A stretch of 64,000 nt of DNA from contig CAUSDX010000005.1 of assembly GCA_963530615.1 (NCBI GenBank), positions 1 to 64,000 of the forward strand, read 5' to 3'. Source of the stretch: JABCPE02 sp963530615 (GTDB lineage: Bacteria > Bacteroidota > Bacteroidia > Flavobacteriales > Weeksellaceae). The position numbers and the translations under genes were made by a program. The notes below the pieces were generated by a model. The model saw nothing but the letters and a program-made list of their open reading frames with translations, was not told the DNA's origin and did no database searches. Below are positions 25,853 through 34,369 of this stretch, piece after piece. Position 1 is the first letter of the stretch, and every line of letters starts with the position of its first letter.

Positions 25853-25860
25853 CAAAAATA
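25853..25860 (-). promoter_or_regulatory. -7 element for mlaEF, predicted leaderless
   Basis: TATTTTTG on the minus strand. The ATG begins five bases after the G, close to the expected transcription start. Confidence 0.5.
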
Positions 25861-25914
25861 ATCTTTTTTAGGATAATAAATGGTTTTATATTGATTAAAG
25901 ATGATAAAAATATT

Positions 25915-25922
25915 TATTTTTG
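25915..25922 (+). promoter_or_regulatory. -7 element for the histidine kinase gene (decides the start)
   Basis: TATTTTTG. It lies after a possible ATG at 25891 and 19 nt before the ATG at 25942, so the latter is the start. Confidence 0.6.
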
Positions 25923-25941
25923 TAGGGATTATTTTTTGGAA

Positions 25942-27336
25942 ATGAAATTCTTTAAGGGAGCGAATTTTAGGAGTAGAATTTTTTTTGCGATAGTCATGGT
26001 AAATTTATTATTTATAATGGCTATGGTAGCTTTTGATTTATATAAGGATATAGCATGGTTACAATCTGTCAAAAAACAAAATTTAATTAGGATAGAAACT
26101 AAAATTCAGCAGATTTTTGATAAAACGGAGAGGCAAAACGGAGAAGAAAAATGGGGGAAATTTCAAGAAGAATTAGGTAAATTAGTATGGGCAGACAATA
26201 TTAAAATTGCATTTTATGATTTGAAAGGGAATTTGATTTTCGGACAAAAAAACGAAATATTGTCGGTAAATGATTTAGAAAAATTGAAGACAAAATATCG
26301 TTTTTTTATCGAAAAGAATAGTAATGAAGAGATTTCTTATCATTTGTTTGATTTTATCTACGAAGGGAAAAAGCCTGTAGGAATTGTTGATATTTCTGAA
26401 AAATCTGATAAAACATCTTTTCAAATGAACATGATGGTTATGATGAAGCAGTATTTTTTTGCAATGATGATTATGTTTGTGTTGAGTGGTTATGTAGCTT
26501 GGTTTATTTCTCAAGCATTAATGAAAAGGGTGGGGATTTTAGCGAGACAGCTTCCTAAAACTAATATTGAATATTTGGATACGCCTATTGATTATAAAGG
26601 TAATGATGAAATTACCCCTTTGATAGAGTCTTATAATAATATGCTCCGAAAGTTAAAACATCAGATGGAGCAATTAGCACAAATAGAGCGAGAAGAATCT
26701 TGGAGAGAGATGGCGAAACAAATCGTTCATGAGATTAATAATCCATTGACTCCGTTGAAGTTATCTATTCAAAATTTTCAGAGAAAGTATAATCCAAAAG
26801 ATGAGGATAATATTGAAAAAATAAATAAGTTGGTGGATAGTGTAATTCATCAGATAGATGTGATTCATGCTATAACGAGGTCTTTTTCAGAATATTCCAA
26901 AGCACCTGTGGAAAATGATACAATAAACATCATTAAGACCTTAAAGCATTCTCTAGATCTTTTCCCTGAAGAGATAATAGAGTTTTATACTGATGAGCAA
27001 GAACTATTTTATAGAATTGATGAAACTCATTTTACAAGGATGATTACTAATATTGTTAAAAATGGGATACAATCCATTCCTTATCAGAAGAAGAAAATAG
27101 AGGTAAAGCTAATCAATGAGCCACATAAGTTCAGGATAACTATTAAGGATAATGGAGAGGGTATTTCTAAAGAAAACCAAGATAAAATTTTTGAAAGAAA
27201 ATTTACTACAAAATCTACAGGAATGGGTATTGGCTTATCTATTGTGAAGAAAATAGTGGAGGATTATAATGGGAAAATTTGGTTCGATACAGAGGAGGGA
27301 AAAGGAACGATTTTTTACATAGAGTTTTATAAATAA
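25942..27336 (+). CDS. sensor histidine kinase (NtrY-like, HAMP plus HATPase)
   Basis: A 464-residue membrane kinase. Two helices (about residues 10-31 and 173-196) flank a small periplasmic sensor domain. A HAMP-like segment leads to the phospho-acceptor His263 in VHEINNPLTPLK. The ATPase domain has the N box NIVKNGIQSIP, G1 DNGEGI, the F box FTTKSTGMGIG and G2. The HEINNPLTPLK form is typical of NtrY-type kinases. No response regulator lies next to it, so its partner is elsewhere. It may be co-transcribed with the next two genes. Confidence 0.85.
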   Translation: MKFFKGANFRSRIFFAIVMVNLLFIMAMVAFDLYKDIAWLQSVKKQNLIRIETKIQQIFDKTERQNGEEKWGKFQEELGKLVWADNIKIAFYDLKGNLIFGQKNEILSVNDLEKLKTKYRFFIEKNSNEEISYHLFDFIYEGKKPVGIVDISEKSDKTSFQMNMMVMMKQYFFAMMIMFVLSGYVAWFISQALMKRVGILARQLPKTNIEYLDTPIDYKGNDEITPLIESYNNMLRKLKHQMEQLAQIEREESWREMAKQIVHEINNPLTPLKLSIQNFQRKYNPKDEDNIEKINKLVDSVIHQIDVIHAITRSFSEYSKAPVENDTINIIKTLKHSLDLFPEEIIEFYTDEQELFYRIDETHFTRMITNIVKNGIQSIPYQKKKIEVKLINEPHKFRITIKDNGEGISKENQDKIFERKFTTKSTGMGIGLSIVKKIVEDYNGKIWFDTEEGKGTIFYIEFYK

Positions 27337-27351
27337 CATGATTAAAACAAG

Positions 27352-28266
27352 ATGAAAACAAAAATTATTATTGTGCTTTCGGTTTTGGTGATAGGATTAT
27401 CAGGAATTTTGCTTTATGAAAGTCTTAATACTGAAATGTCTGAGATAGAAATAAGACAGCAGTTTTCTCATCTGAAAGATGAATATAAGCAGATAGAGAA
27501 AGATTTAGATATGGCAATTAATGATTTAGAGATTAATAATCAGGAAATTATTGCTCAGAAAGAAAAAATAGGGAGGTTGATTCGTAAGAATAATATTACG
27601 GAAGAAGAACTGAATCAAGCGAAAAAAATGATGAAAAATCTCTCGGAAGTTGTGTTAAAATCTTATAAAAGTAAGGTGAGAAATTTGGAAGAAAAGGAGG
27701 GAGGATTAGTTAAAGAGAGAGAAAGTCTTGCTCAACAAATTCTGAAGATACAGAAAAAAGTAGAGGAAATAAATGATAGATATAATAAAGAAAAAAGAAG
27801 CTCCAAGATGAAAGAACATATTATCCGAGAGAAAGAGGGGCAAATAAATTATGCATCAAGACTGATTTTATCTAATTTTATCTTGAATGGTTTTAAGGTA
27901 AGAAATAGTGGTAAAGAAATTCAGACCGATAAAGCATCAAGGATTGATAGAATAAAAGTAAGTTTTGATATCGTACCAAATAAACTGGTAGAGTCTGGAA
28001 TAAAGAAGATTTATACTATCATTAAAAAGCCTTCTGGAGATATTGTTACTTTTGTGAATCAAGATACAGGAGAATTTATTTTTGAGAATAAAAGAATGAA
28101 ATATTCCGATGAACTAAAGTTCTTCTACACTTCTGGAGAGGAAAAAACATTAGAATTTACTTGGGATAATGAAGATTTTGAAAGAGGAGATTATGTCATG
28201 GAAGTTTATGAAAAAACAAAAAATGAGATAGTATTAATAGGCAAAGCAATAAAATCTTTGAGATAA
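27352..28266 (+). CDS. coiled-coil membrane-anchored hypothetical protein
   Basis: A 304-residue protein with an N-terminal helix (residues 4-22) that is probably an uncleaved anchor. A long charged coiled coil follows, about residues 30-165, rich in Glu/Lys/Gln heptads. A C-terminal beta-rich domain (VSFDIVPNKLV, IKKPSGDIVTFVNQDTGEF) follows. Similar flavobacterial proteins are sometimes mislabelled as SMC-like. It ends directly before the radA ATG and starts 15 nt after the kinase gene, so the three genes look like an operon. Function unknown. Confidence 0.75.
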   Translation: MKTKIIIVLSVLVIGLSGILLYESLNTEMSEIEIRQQFSHLKDEYKQIEKDLDMAINDLEINNQEIIAQKEKIGRLIRKNNITEEELNQAKKMMKNLSEVVLKSYKSKVRNLEEKEGGLVKERESLAQQILKIQKKVEEINDRYNKEKRSSKMKEHIIREKEGQINYASRLILSNFILNGFKVRNSGKEIQTDKASRIDRIKVSFDIVPNKLVESGIKKIYTIIKKPSGDIVTFVNQDTGEFIFENKRMKYSDELKFFYTSGEEKTLEFTWDNEDFERGDYVMEVYEKTKNEIVLIGKAIKSLR

Positions 28267-29622
28267 ATGGCAAAGGTAAAAACGGCATATTTCTGCCAAA
28301 ATTGTGGTTCGCAGTATTCTCAATGGTTAGGACAATGTAAAAATTGTGGAAATTGGAATACTTTGGTAGAAGAAATAGTAGAGAAACAGTCTAAATCCCA
28401 CACTTACCAAATTATAGGTGAAGGAAAGCAAAAGGTGACTACCATAGTAGATGTAGAAGTAAATGCTGAGCAGCGTATTAAAACCCCCAGTGAAGAATTG
28501 AATAGAGTCTTGGGTGGAGGTATTGTTTTAGGGTCAGTAACACTAATTAGCGGTGAACCAGGTATCGGGAAGTCTACCTTGCTTCTTCAGTTAGCCTTAA
28601 AAATGAAAAAAAAGATTCTCTATGTATCGGGAGAGGAAAGTGCTTCGCAGATTAAAATGAGAGCAGATAGGCTTACAGAAATTCAAAATCCTAATTGCTT
28701 CCTTTATACGGAAACATCAGTGGAGAAAATCTTGAATGAAGCCAAAAAGTTACAGCCTGATTTTATGATTGTTGATAGTGTTCAGACGCTTCATTCTCAG
28801 ATTATTGAGAGTTCACCAGGTACTATTTCTCAGATTAGAGAATGTTCATCAGAGATTATAAAATTTGCTAAAGAAAATAATATTCCGATATTTTTGGTAG
28901 GGCATATTACCAAAGATGGACAAATCGCAGGGCCCAAAGTTTTAGAGCATATGGTAGATGTGGTGTTAAATTTTGATGGTGATAGGAATCACTTATTCAG
29001 GCTTTTAAGAGCGAATAAAAATAGATTTGGCTCTACTGCAGAAATTGGAATTTACGAAATGATTTCGGCAGGGTTGAAAGAAATAAAAAATCCATCAGAA
29101 ATATTGATTACTAAGAAGATGGAGGATTTGTCAGGAAATGCTGTAGCAGTAACTTTGGAGGGAAATAGGGCGATGCTTTTGGAAATTCAAGCTCTGGTCA
29201 GTACTGCCGTTTATGGGACGCCACAAAGAAGCTCTACAGGATTTGATAGTAAAAGACTGAATATGCTTTTGGCTGTTTTGGAGAAAAGAGCGGGTTTTAT
29301 GTTGGGGGCGAAAGATGTTTTTCTCAATATTACTGGCGGAATGAAAACGGGTGATACAGCATTAGATTTAGCCGTAATAGCAGCTATTTTATCTTCTAAT
29401 GAAGATTGGGCGATTCCAGATAATGTATGTTTTGCTGGAGAAATTGGTCTAAGTGGAGAAATTCGTCCCGTTCCTCAGGTAGAAAAAAGAATTTTGGAAG
29501 CAGAAAAATTGGGCTATCATAAAATTTTTATTTCGAAACAAAATAAAATTCCAAAGAAAAATTTTGGTATTCAGATTATAGAAGTGAGTAAAATAGAGGA
29601 TTTTCATGAAAAAGTTTTCTGA
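28267..29622 (+). CDS. radA: DNA repair protein RadA
   Basis: RadA is a RecA-like ATPase that promotes branch migration during recombination. The 451-residue protein starts with a zinc finger (CQNCGSQYSQWLGQCKNCG). The ATPase core has Walker A GEPGIGKST and the RadA-specific KNRFG motif. A C-terminal Lon-protease-like domain includes DVFLNITGGMKTGDTALDLAV and AGEIGLSGEIRPVP. The ATG follows the previous stop codon immediately. A hairpin terminator lies 30 nt after the stop. Confidence 0.95.
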   Translation: MAKVKTAYFCQNCGSQYSQWLGQCKNCGNWNTLVEEIVEKQSKSHTYQIIGEGKQKVTTIVDVEVNAEQRIKTPSEELNRVLGGGIVLGSVTLISGEPGIGKSTLLLQLALKMKKKILYVSGEESASQIKMRADRLTEIQNPNCFLYTETSVEKILNEAKKLQPDFMIVDSVQTLHSQIIESSPGTISQIRECSSEIIKFAKENNIPIFLVGHITKDGQIAGPKVLEHMVDVVLNFDGDRNHLFRLLRANKNRFGSTAEIGIYEMISAGLKEIKNPSEILITKKMEDLSGNAVAVTLEGNRAMLLEIQALVSTAVYGTPQRSSTGFDSKRLNMLLAVLEKRAGFMLGAKDVFLNITGGMKTGDTALDLAVIAAILSSNEDWAIPDNVCFAGEIGLSGEIRPVPQVEKRILEAEKLGYHKIFISKQNKIPKKNFGIQIIEVSKIEDFHEKVF

Positions 29623-29653
29623 AATATTTGCTAAATATAAAAAATATAAAAAT

Positions 29654-29683
29654 TGAGGCGGTAATTTACTTGTCTCATTTTTT
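29654..29683 (+). terminator. terminator after radA
   Basis: TGAGGC and GTCTCA (one G-U pair) form a stem with inner weak pairs, followed by TTTTTT. Confidence 0.65.
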
Positions 29684-29703
29684 ATATTATATATTTCTTA
29701 ATG

Positions 29704-29790
29704 AAAAAGAATCGCATTCCGAGAAATGCGATTCCAAAAACACAAATGATGAAAAAATTATTACTCCTAGTTAACACAATGGCTTTAAGG
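29704..29790 (-). ncRNA. candidate intergenic small RNA, about 87 nt
   Basis: On the minus strand a complete promoter is seen: TTTG at 29828-29825, a 20-nt spacer, then TAGATTTG at 29804-29797. About 85 nt downstream is a perfect 10-bp terminator hairpin (GAATCGCATT at 29709-29718 with AATGCGATTC at 29725-29734). It is followed on the minus strand by T5. No protein gene lies between. The predicted RNA starts near 29790, contains GTTAACTAGGAG and a T-rich middle, and ends near 29704. It might match a known flavobacterial RNA family, which I could not check. Coding on the + strand (a 40-codon frame) seems less likely. Confidence 0.55.
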
Positions 29791-29796
29791 ATTGCA

Positions 29797-29828
29797 CAAA
29801 TCTACGAACATAATTTGGTATAACCAAA
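29797..29828 (-). promoter_or_regulatory. promoter of the candidate small RNA
   Basis: TTTG, 20 nt, TAGATTTG on the minus strand. The -33 part lies in an 8-bp palindrome (AATTTGGT/ACCAAATT, 29812-29830) that could be an operator. Confidence 0.6.
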
Positions 29829-29830
29829 TT

Positions 29831-30016
29831 GATGATAATATATTTGAGAATACTTGAAAATGAGTTTTTTTTTTTTTTTGATTTATTGAGTTGTTTTTAA
29901 TAATATTGTGTATTTATTGAATATTCTTTAATTTATTTAATATTTTATTGTGTAAAAAATAAATTAAAATAAGTGAAAAAATAATTAAACATAGGTTTGG
30001 TTTTTTCATAAAAAAT
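29831..30016. other. AT-rich intergenic stretch with a T15 run and a long A/T hairpin
   Basis: No gene is seen here. It holds a + strand TATATTTG at 29839-29846 and 15 consecutive T residues at 29865-29879. A 12-bp all-A/T inverted repeat (29927-29938 with 29957-29968) follows. The T15 run is the longest homopolymer I saw in the window. Confidence 0.6.
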
Positions 30017-30045
30017 AAAAACTATCTCAAAATGAGATAGTTTTT
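30017..30045 (-). terminator. terminator of the pyr operon
   Basis: AAAAACTATCTCA and TGAGATAGTTTTT form a perfect 13-bp stem with a 3-nt loop just beyond carB. The tracts are symmetric, so it could also stop + strand transcripts. Confidence 0.92.
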
Positions 30046-30049
30046 ATTT

Positions 30050-33000
30050 TTACATACATTGAATTTTAAAAGTGAGAGATTCTAACACTTTCAAAATAGC
30101 TTCTACTGTATCCATAGAAGTAAGGCATGGGACGCCGTTTTCTACAGACATTCGGCGGATTTGGAAGCCATCTCTTTCGGCTTGTTTACCCTTGGTAGTA
30201 GTATTCACCACATATTGTACTTTACCTTTTTGGATGAGGTCTATAAGATTTTCATTTTCATGGTCTATTTTGTAGCCTATTTTGGTAGGAATTCCATGTT
30301 GTTCAAAATATTTAGCAGTGCCTTCGGTTGCCCAAATTCTAAATCCAATTTCATGAAAGCGTTCTGCTAGAGATACAGCTTCGTCTTTATGTTTATCGGC
30401 TACAGTGAAAAGAATGGAACCATGAGTTGGAACTTTCATACCAGCAGCAATAAGCCCTTTGTAGAGAGCTTTTTCTAAAGTATTGTCTTTCCCCATGACC
30501 TCTCCTGTGGATTTCATTTCAGGTCCAAGAGAAATATCTACTTTGGTTAATTTGGAGAAGGAAAAAACAGGAACTTTTACAAAGACACCTTCTTTATTAG
30601 GAACTAGCCCATTTTGATAGCCTAAATCTTTTAATTTTTTTCCTAAAATTACTTTAGTAGCTAATTGAGCCATAGGAATTTCGGTGATTTTAGAGAGGAA
30701 CGGAACAGTGCGAGAAGAACGCGGATTAACCTCTATGACAAAAACTTCTCCTTCTGAAGAAAGAACATACTGAATATTCATTAGCCCAATGATGTTTAGT
30801 TCCTTGGCTAACTTTTGGGTGTAATTTACCAAAGTTTCTACTTGGTTTTGAGTAAGATTTTGTGGAGGATATACCGCGATAGAATCTCCAGAATGTATTC
30901 CAGCTCGTTCTATATGTTCCATAATACCAGGTATAATTACAGTTTCTCCATCACAAATAGCATCAATTTCTACTTCTTTTCCTGTGATATATCGGTCAAT
31001 AAGCACGGGATGTTCAGGACTTGCTTCTACTGCATTTTCCATATAATGAGAGAGTTCGGTTTCATTATAAACTATCTCCATGGCACGACCACCTAAGACA
31101 TAAGAAGGACGAACCAATACTGGGAAACCAATTTCTTGAGCAATTTTTATTGCTTCGTTTTTGGAGGTAGATGTTTTTCCTTTGGGCTGTGGAATGTCTA
31201 AGATTTGTAATGTTTTTTCAAATTTATCACGATTTTCGGAGCGGTCTAAATCCTCCAGTGAAGTCCCAAGAATTTTTACTCCATAAGGAACTAACTTTTC
31301 TGCTAAATTGATGGCTGTTTGTCCGCCAAATTGAACTATTACACCTTTGGGTTTTTCAAGCTCAATGATATTCATTACATCCTCTTCCGTAAGTGGTTCA
31401 AAGTATAGTTTATCAGAAATAGAGAAATCCGTAGAAACGGTCTCAGGATTATTATTGATAATAATTGCTTCATATCCCATATCCTTAATTGCCCAAACGG
31501 AATGCACCGTAGCATAATCAAATTCTACTCCTTGACCGATTCTAATAGGTCCAGAGCCTAAAACGATGATTTTTTCTTTATTGGTTACAATACTTTCATT
31601 TTCTTCCTCGTAAGAGCTATAGAAATAAGGAGTTTCACTCTCAAATTCGGCAGCACAAGTATCTACCATTTTATAAACGGGCATGATGTTATTTTCCTTT
31701 CGGTATAGGAATACTTCCTTGGCTGTTTTACCCCAAAAATGAGCTATATTCACATCAGAAAACCCATATTTTTTAGCTTCTTTGATGAGGTTAATTTTTT
31801 CTAAATTGGTAAGATTTGGTAATTGTGTTAAATTTTGTTCAAAATCAATGATTTTCTTTAGTTTCCACATGAAAAATTTATCTATTTTGCTCCATTCTGA
31901 GATTTTTTCCCAATCAAAACCTCTTCTCAAAGCCTCTCCGATGATAAAAATTCTTTCATCATCACAAACTTTAATTTTTTGTTCAATGATTTCTTCGGTC
32001 AGTACTTCTGCTAGTTTGGTTTTTAATCCTAAATGTTGAATTCCCAATTCGAGAGAACGAATAGCCTTTTGAAAAGATTCCTCAAATGTTCGTCCTATAG
32101 CCATAATCTCTCCAGTTGCTTTCATTTGGGTGGAAAGTCGGCGGTCAGCAGTTTCAAATTTATCAAAAGGAAATCTTGGAAATTTAGTTACAATATAATC
32201 AATTGAGGGTTCAAAACAAGCGTAAGTATTATTCGTTACAGGATTTATAATTTCATCTAAAGTAAGCCCTACTGCGATTTTTGCTGCGATTTTTGCGATG
32301 GGGTATCCCGTGGCTTTACTAGCTAGTGCCGATGAGCGAGAAACTCTAGGATTTACCTCAATAACATAATAATTAAAAGAATGAGGGTCAAGAGCTAATT
32401 GTACATTACAGCCCCCTTCTATTCCTAAAGCTCTGATGATTTTTAGAGAAGCGTTTCTGAGCATTTGGTTTTCTCGGTCAGTCATGGTTTGAGCTGGTGC
32501 AACGACGATAGAGTCTCCTGTGTGAATACCAACAGGGTCTATGTTTTCCATGTTACAAACCACAATAGCATTATCATTAGAGTCGCGAATAACTTCGTAT
32601 TCTATTTCTTTATATCCAGCAATTGATTTTTCTATAAGACATTGATTTACAGGGCTGTGTTTTAATCCTAACTCTGTAATTTCTTTCAATTCTTTTTCAT
32701 TAGAAGCGATGCCACCGCCCGTCCCTCCGAGAGTGAATGCAGGTCTGATAATCACAGGGTATCCGATATTATTTGCAAAATCAATAGCACCTTGTAGAGT
32801 GTTAACAATTTCTGATTCGGGGACAGGTTCATTTAATTCTCTCATCAATTCACGAAAGAGATCTCGGTCTTCTGCTCTATTAATAGCTGAGAGTTTTGTT
32901 CCTAAAATCTCTACTTTACATTCAGTTAAAATTCCCGATTTTTGTAGTTCTACCGCCATATTTAGTCCCGTTTGTCCTCCTAAAGTGGGTAATAATGCAT

Positions 33001-33247
33001 CAGGTCTTTCTCTTCTAATAATATGGCTTACAAATTCTAAAGAAATAGGCTCAATATATACCTTATCAGCGATTTCTACATCTGTCATAATAGTGGCTGG
33101 GTTGGAGTTGATGAGAATCACTCGGTAGCCCTCCTCTTTTAGGGAAAGGCATGCTTGAGCTCCTGCATAGTCAAACTCAGCAGCTTGACCAATGATGATA
33201 GGGCCAGAGCCGATGACTAAAATTGTTTTTATATCTGTGCGTTTCAT
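30050..33247 (-). CDS. carB: carbamoyl-phosphate synthase large subunit
   Basis: CarB makes carbamoyl phosphate from bicarbonate, ammonia and two ATP. The 1065-residue protein has both homologous ATP-grasp halves, starting with VIGSGPIIIGQAAEFDYAGAQAC and VLGSGPIRIGQGVEFDYATVHS. Each half keeps its glycine-rich ATP loop (AFTLGGTGGGIA and SYVLGGRAMEIVY) and metal-binding EVNPR. The C-terminal allosteric MGS-like domain starts near residue 935. Nothing suggests loss of activity. It is last in the pyrB-pyrC-carA-carB operon, beside a CarA that lacks its glutaminase residues. Confidence 0.95.
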   Translation of the reverse strand: MKRTDIKTILVIGSGPIIIGQAAEFDYAGAQACLSLKEEGYRVILINSNPATIMTDVEIADKVYIEPISLEFVSHIIRRERPDALLPTLGGQTGLNMAVELQKSGILTECKVEILGTKLSAINRAEDRDLFRELMRELNEPVPESEIVNTLQGAIDFANNIGYPVIIRPAFTLGGTGGGIASNEKELKEITELGLKHSPVNQCLIEKSIAGYKEIEYEVIRDSNDNAIVVCNMENIDPVGIHTGDSIVVAPAQTMTDRENQMLRNASLKIIRALGIEGGCNVQLALDPHSFNYYVIEVNPRVSRSSALASKATGYPIAKIAAKIAVGLTLDEIINPVTNNTYACFEPSIDYIVTKFPRFPFDKFETADRRLSTQMKATGEIMAIGRTFEESFQKAIRSLELGIQHLGLKTKLAEVLTEEIIEQKIKVCDDERIFIIGEALRRGFDWEKISEWSKIDKFFMWKLKKIIDFEQNLTQLPNLTNLEKINLIKEAKKYGFSDVNIAHFWGKTAKEVFLYRKENNIMPVYKMVDTCAAEFESETPYFYSSYEEENESIVTNKEKIIVLGSGPIRIGQGVEFDYATVHSVWAIKDMGYEAIIINNNPETVSTDFSISDKLYFEPLTEEDVMNIIELEKPKGVIVQFGGQTAINLAEKLVPYGVKILGTSLEDLDRSENRDKFEKTLQILDIPQPKGKTSTSKNEAIKIAQEIGFPVLVRPSYVLGGRAMEIVYNETELSHYMENAVEASPEHPVLIDRYITGKEVEIDAICDGETVIIPGIMEHIERAGIHSGDSIAVYPPQNLTQNQVETLVNYTQKLAKELNIIGLMNIQYVLSSEGEVFVIEVNPRSSRTVPFLSKITEIPMAQLATKVILGKKLKDLGYQNGLVPNKEGVFVKVPVFSFSKLTKVDISLGPEMKSTGEVMGKDNTLEKALYKGLIAAGMKVPTHGSILFTVADKHKDEAVSLAERFHEIGFRIWATEGTAKYFEQHGIPTKIGYKIDHENENLIDLIQKGKVQYVVNTTTKGKQAERDGFQIRRMSVENGVPCLTSMDTVEAILKVLESLTFKIQCM

Positions 33248-33264
33248 TGTTTGAGAGGGATTTT

Positions 33265-34338
33265 TTATTTTTTAAATTTTTCTATCATATCAATAAACTC
33301 ATCAAAAATATAGCGAGAATCTTCTGCTCCAGGATTGGCTTCAGGGTTAAACTGGACAGAGAGACAAGCATGTTCTTTATGCCTTATCCCTTGGTTTAGT
33401 TTATTATTTAGAGTGATGTAAGTTTCCTCTAAATCGGTATTTTTCAGGCTTTCTTGTTCTAAACTAAAGTTTTGATTTTGAGAAGTTAAAATTACTTTTT
33501 GATTGGCTAAATTTAATACTGGTGTTCCTCCGTGAATACCTGTTTTTAGGGATTTTATTTTTGCTCCACAAGCCATTCCTAAAATCAAATGCCCTAAATT
33601 GATACCGAGAATAGGGACTTTACCGATGAGTTGTCTTACGGTTTCTTGTGCAAAAGGGAGTTCTTGAGGATTCGCTGGTCCTCCTGATAAGAGTAAACCA
33701 TCAGGATTCATAAGTAAAATTTCTTCTGCGGAGGTATCGTGAGGCATTACAGTAATATCACAGTTTCTTAGAGATAATTCACGCAGAATTCCTAGTTTTG
33801 TTCCAAAATCTAATATGACAATTTTAGGTCCTCGTCCAGGGCTTGCATAAGGTGTCTCAGTAGAAACATTGGCAACTTGTTGAAGTGAATGTATTGAATT
33901 TCTAAGGTCATTGATAATATCTTCTTCATTAGCATCAATATCTACAATTTTTCCTTTTTGTTTCCCCTTTTCACGGAGTATGTGAGTGAGTCTTCTCGTG
34001 TCAATGTCTTGAACACCTGATATATTTTTCTTTTTAAAGAAATCGTTTAGGGGAATTTGGCTTCTAAAATTAGAAGGAAAATCACAAAGTTCTTTCACGA
34101 TAAGTCCTTTGATAGAAGGTTTTATGCCTTCGTAATCATCTCTATTAATTCCGTAATTCCCAATAAGTGGGTAGGTCATACAGATGATTTGACCAAAATA
34201 TGCAGGGTCAGAAATAATTTCCTGATAACCAGTCATTCCAGTGTGAAAAATGATTTCTCCTTCGAAATTTTCATTGGCACCGAAACCTTTTCCATAGAAA
34301 ATATCTCCTGATTCTAATATGAGTTTTTTATTGTTCAT
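33265..34338 (-). CDS. carA: carbamoyl-phosphate synthase small subunit with a disrupted glutaminase site
   Basis: CarA normally hydrolyses glutamine and channels ammonia to CarB. The 357-residue protein is full length. Its N-terminal CarA domain is normal (LILESGDIFYGKGFG, GMTGYQEIISDPAY, LTYPLIGNYG-like, IDTRRLT). In the C-terminal class I amidotransferase domain, the catalytic Cys of GICLGHQ is Asn247 (GINLGHL). The catalytic His of HPE is Asn331 (FNPEANPG). Only Glu333 of the triad remains. The oxyanion loop reads SGGPANP and TSQNH reads TSQNQ. It should be unable to use glutamine, as in ammonia-dependent synthases, while still supporting CarB structurally. Confidence 0.92.
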   Translation of the reverse strand: MNNKKLILESGDIFYGKGFGANENFEGEIIFHTGMTGYQEIISDPAYFGQIICMTYPLIGNYGINRDDYEGIKPSIKGLIVKELCDFPSNFRSQIPLNDFFKKKNISGVQDIDTRRLTHILREKGKQKGKIVDIDANEEDIINDLRNSIHSLQQVANVSTETPYASPGRGPKIVILDFGTKLGILRELSLRNCDITVMPHDTSAEEILLMNPDGLLLSGGPANPQELPFAQETVRQLIGKVPILGINLGHLILGMACGAKIKSLKTGIHGGTPVLNLANQKVILTSQNQNFSLEQESLKNTDLEETYITLNNKLNQGIRHKEHACLSVQFNPEANPGAEDSRYIFDEFIDMIEKFKK

Positions 34339-34369
34339 TTTTTTATTATAATTAGTTCAAGTCATTGAT

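Noticed and set aside
29701..29823. 40-codon + strand frame (MKKNRIPRN...) in the radA-carB gap
   Set aside because: It overlaps the candidate small RNA on the opposite strand, and its first codons are the terminator palindrome. No promoter lies close upstream. Kept only as an alternative.
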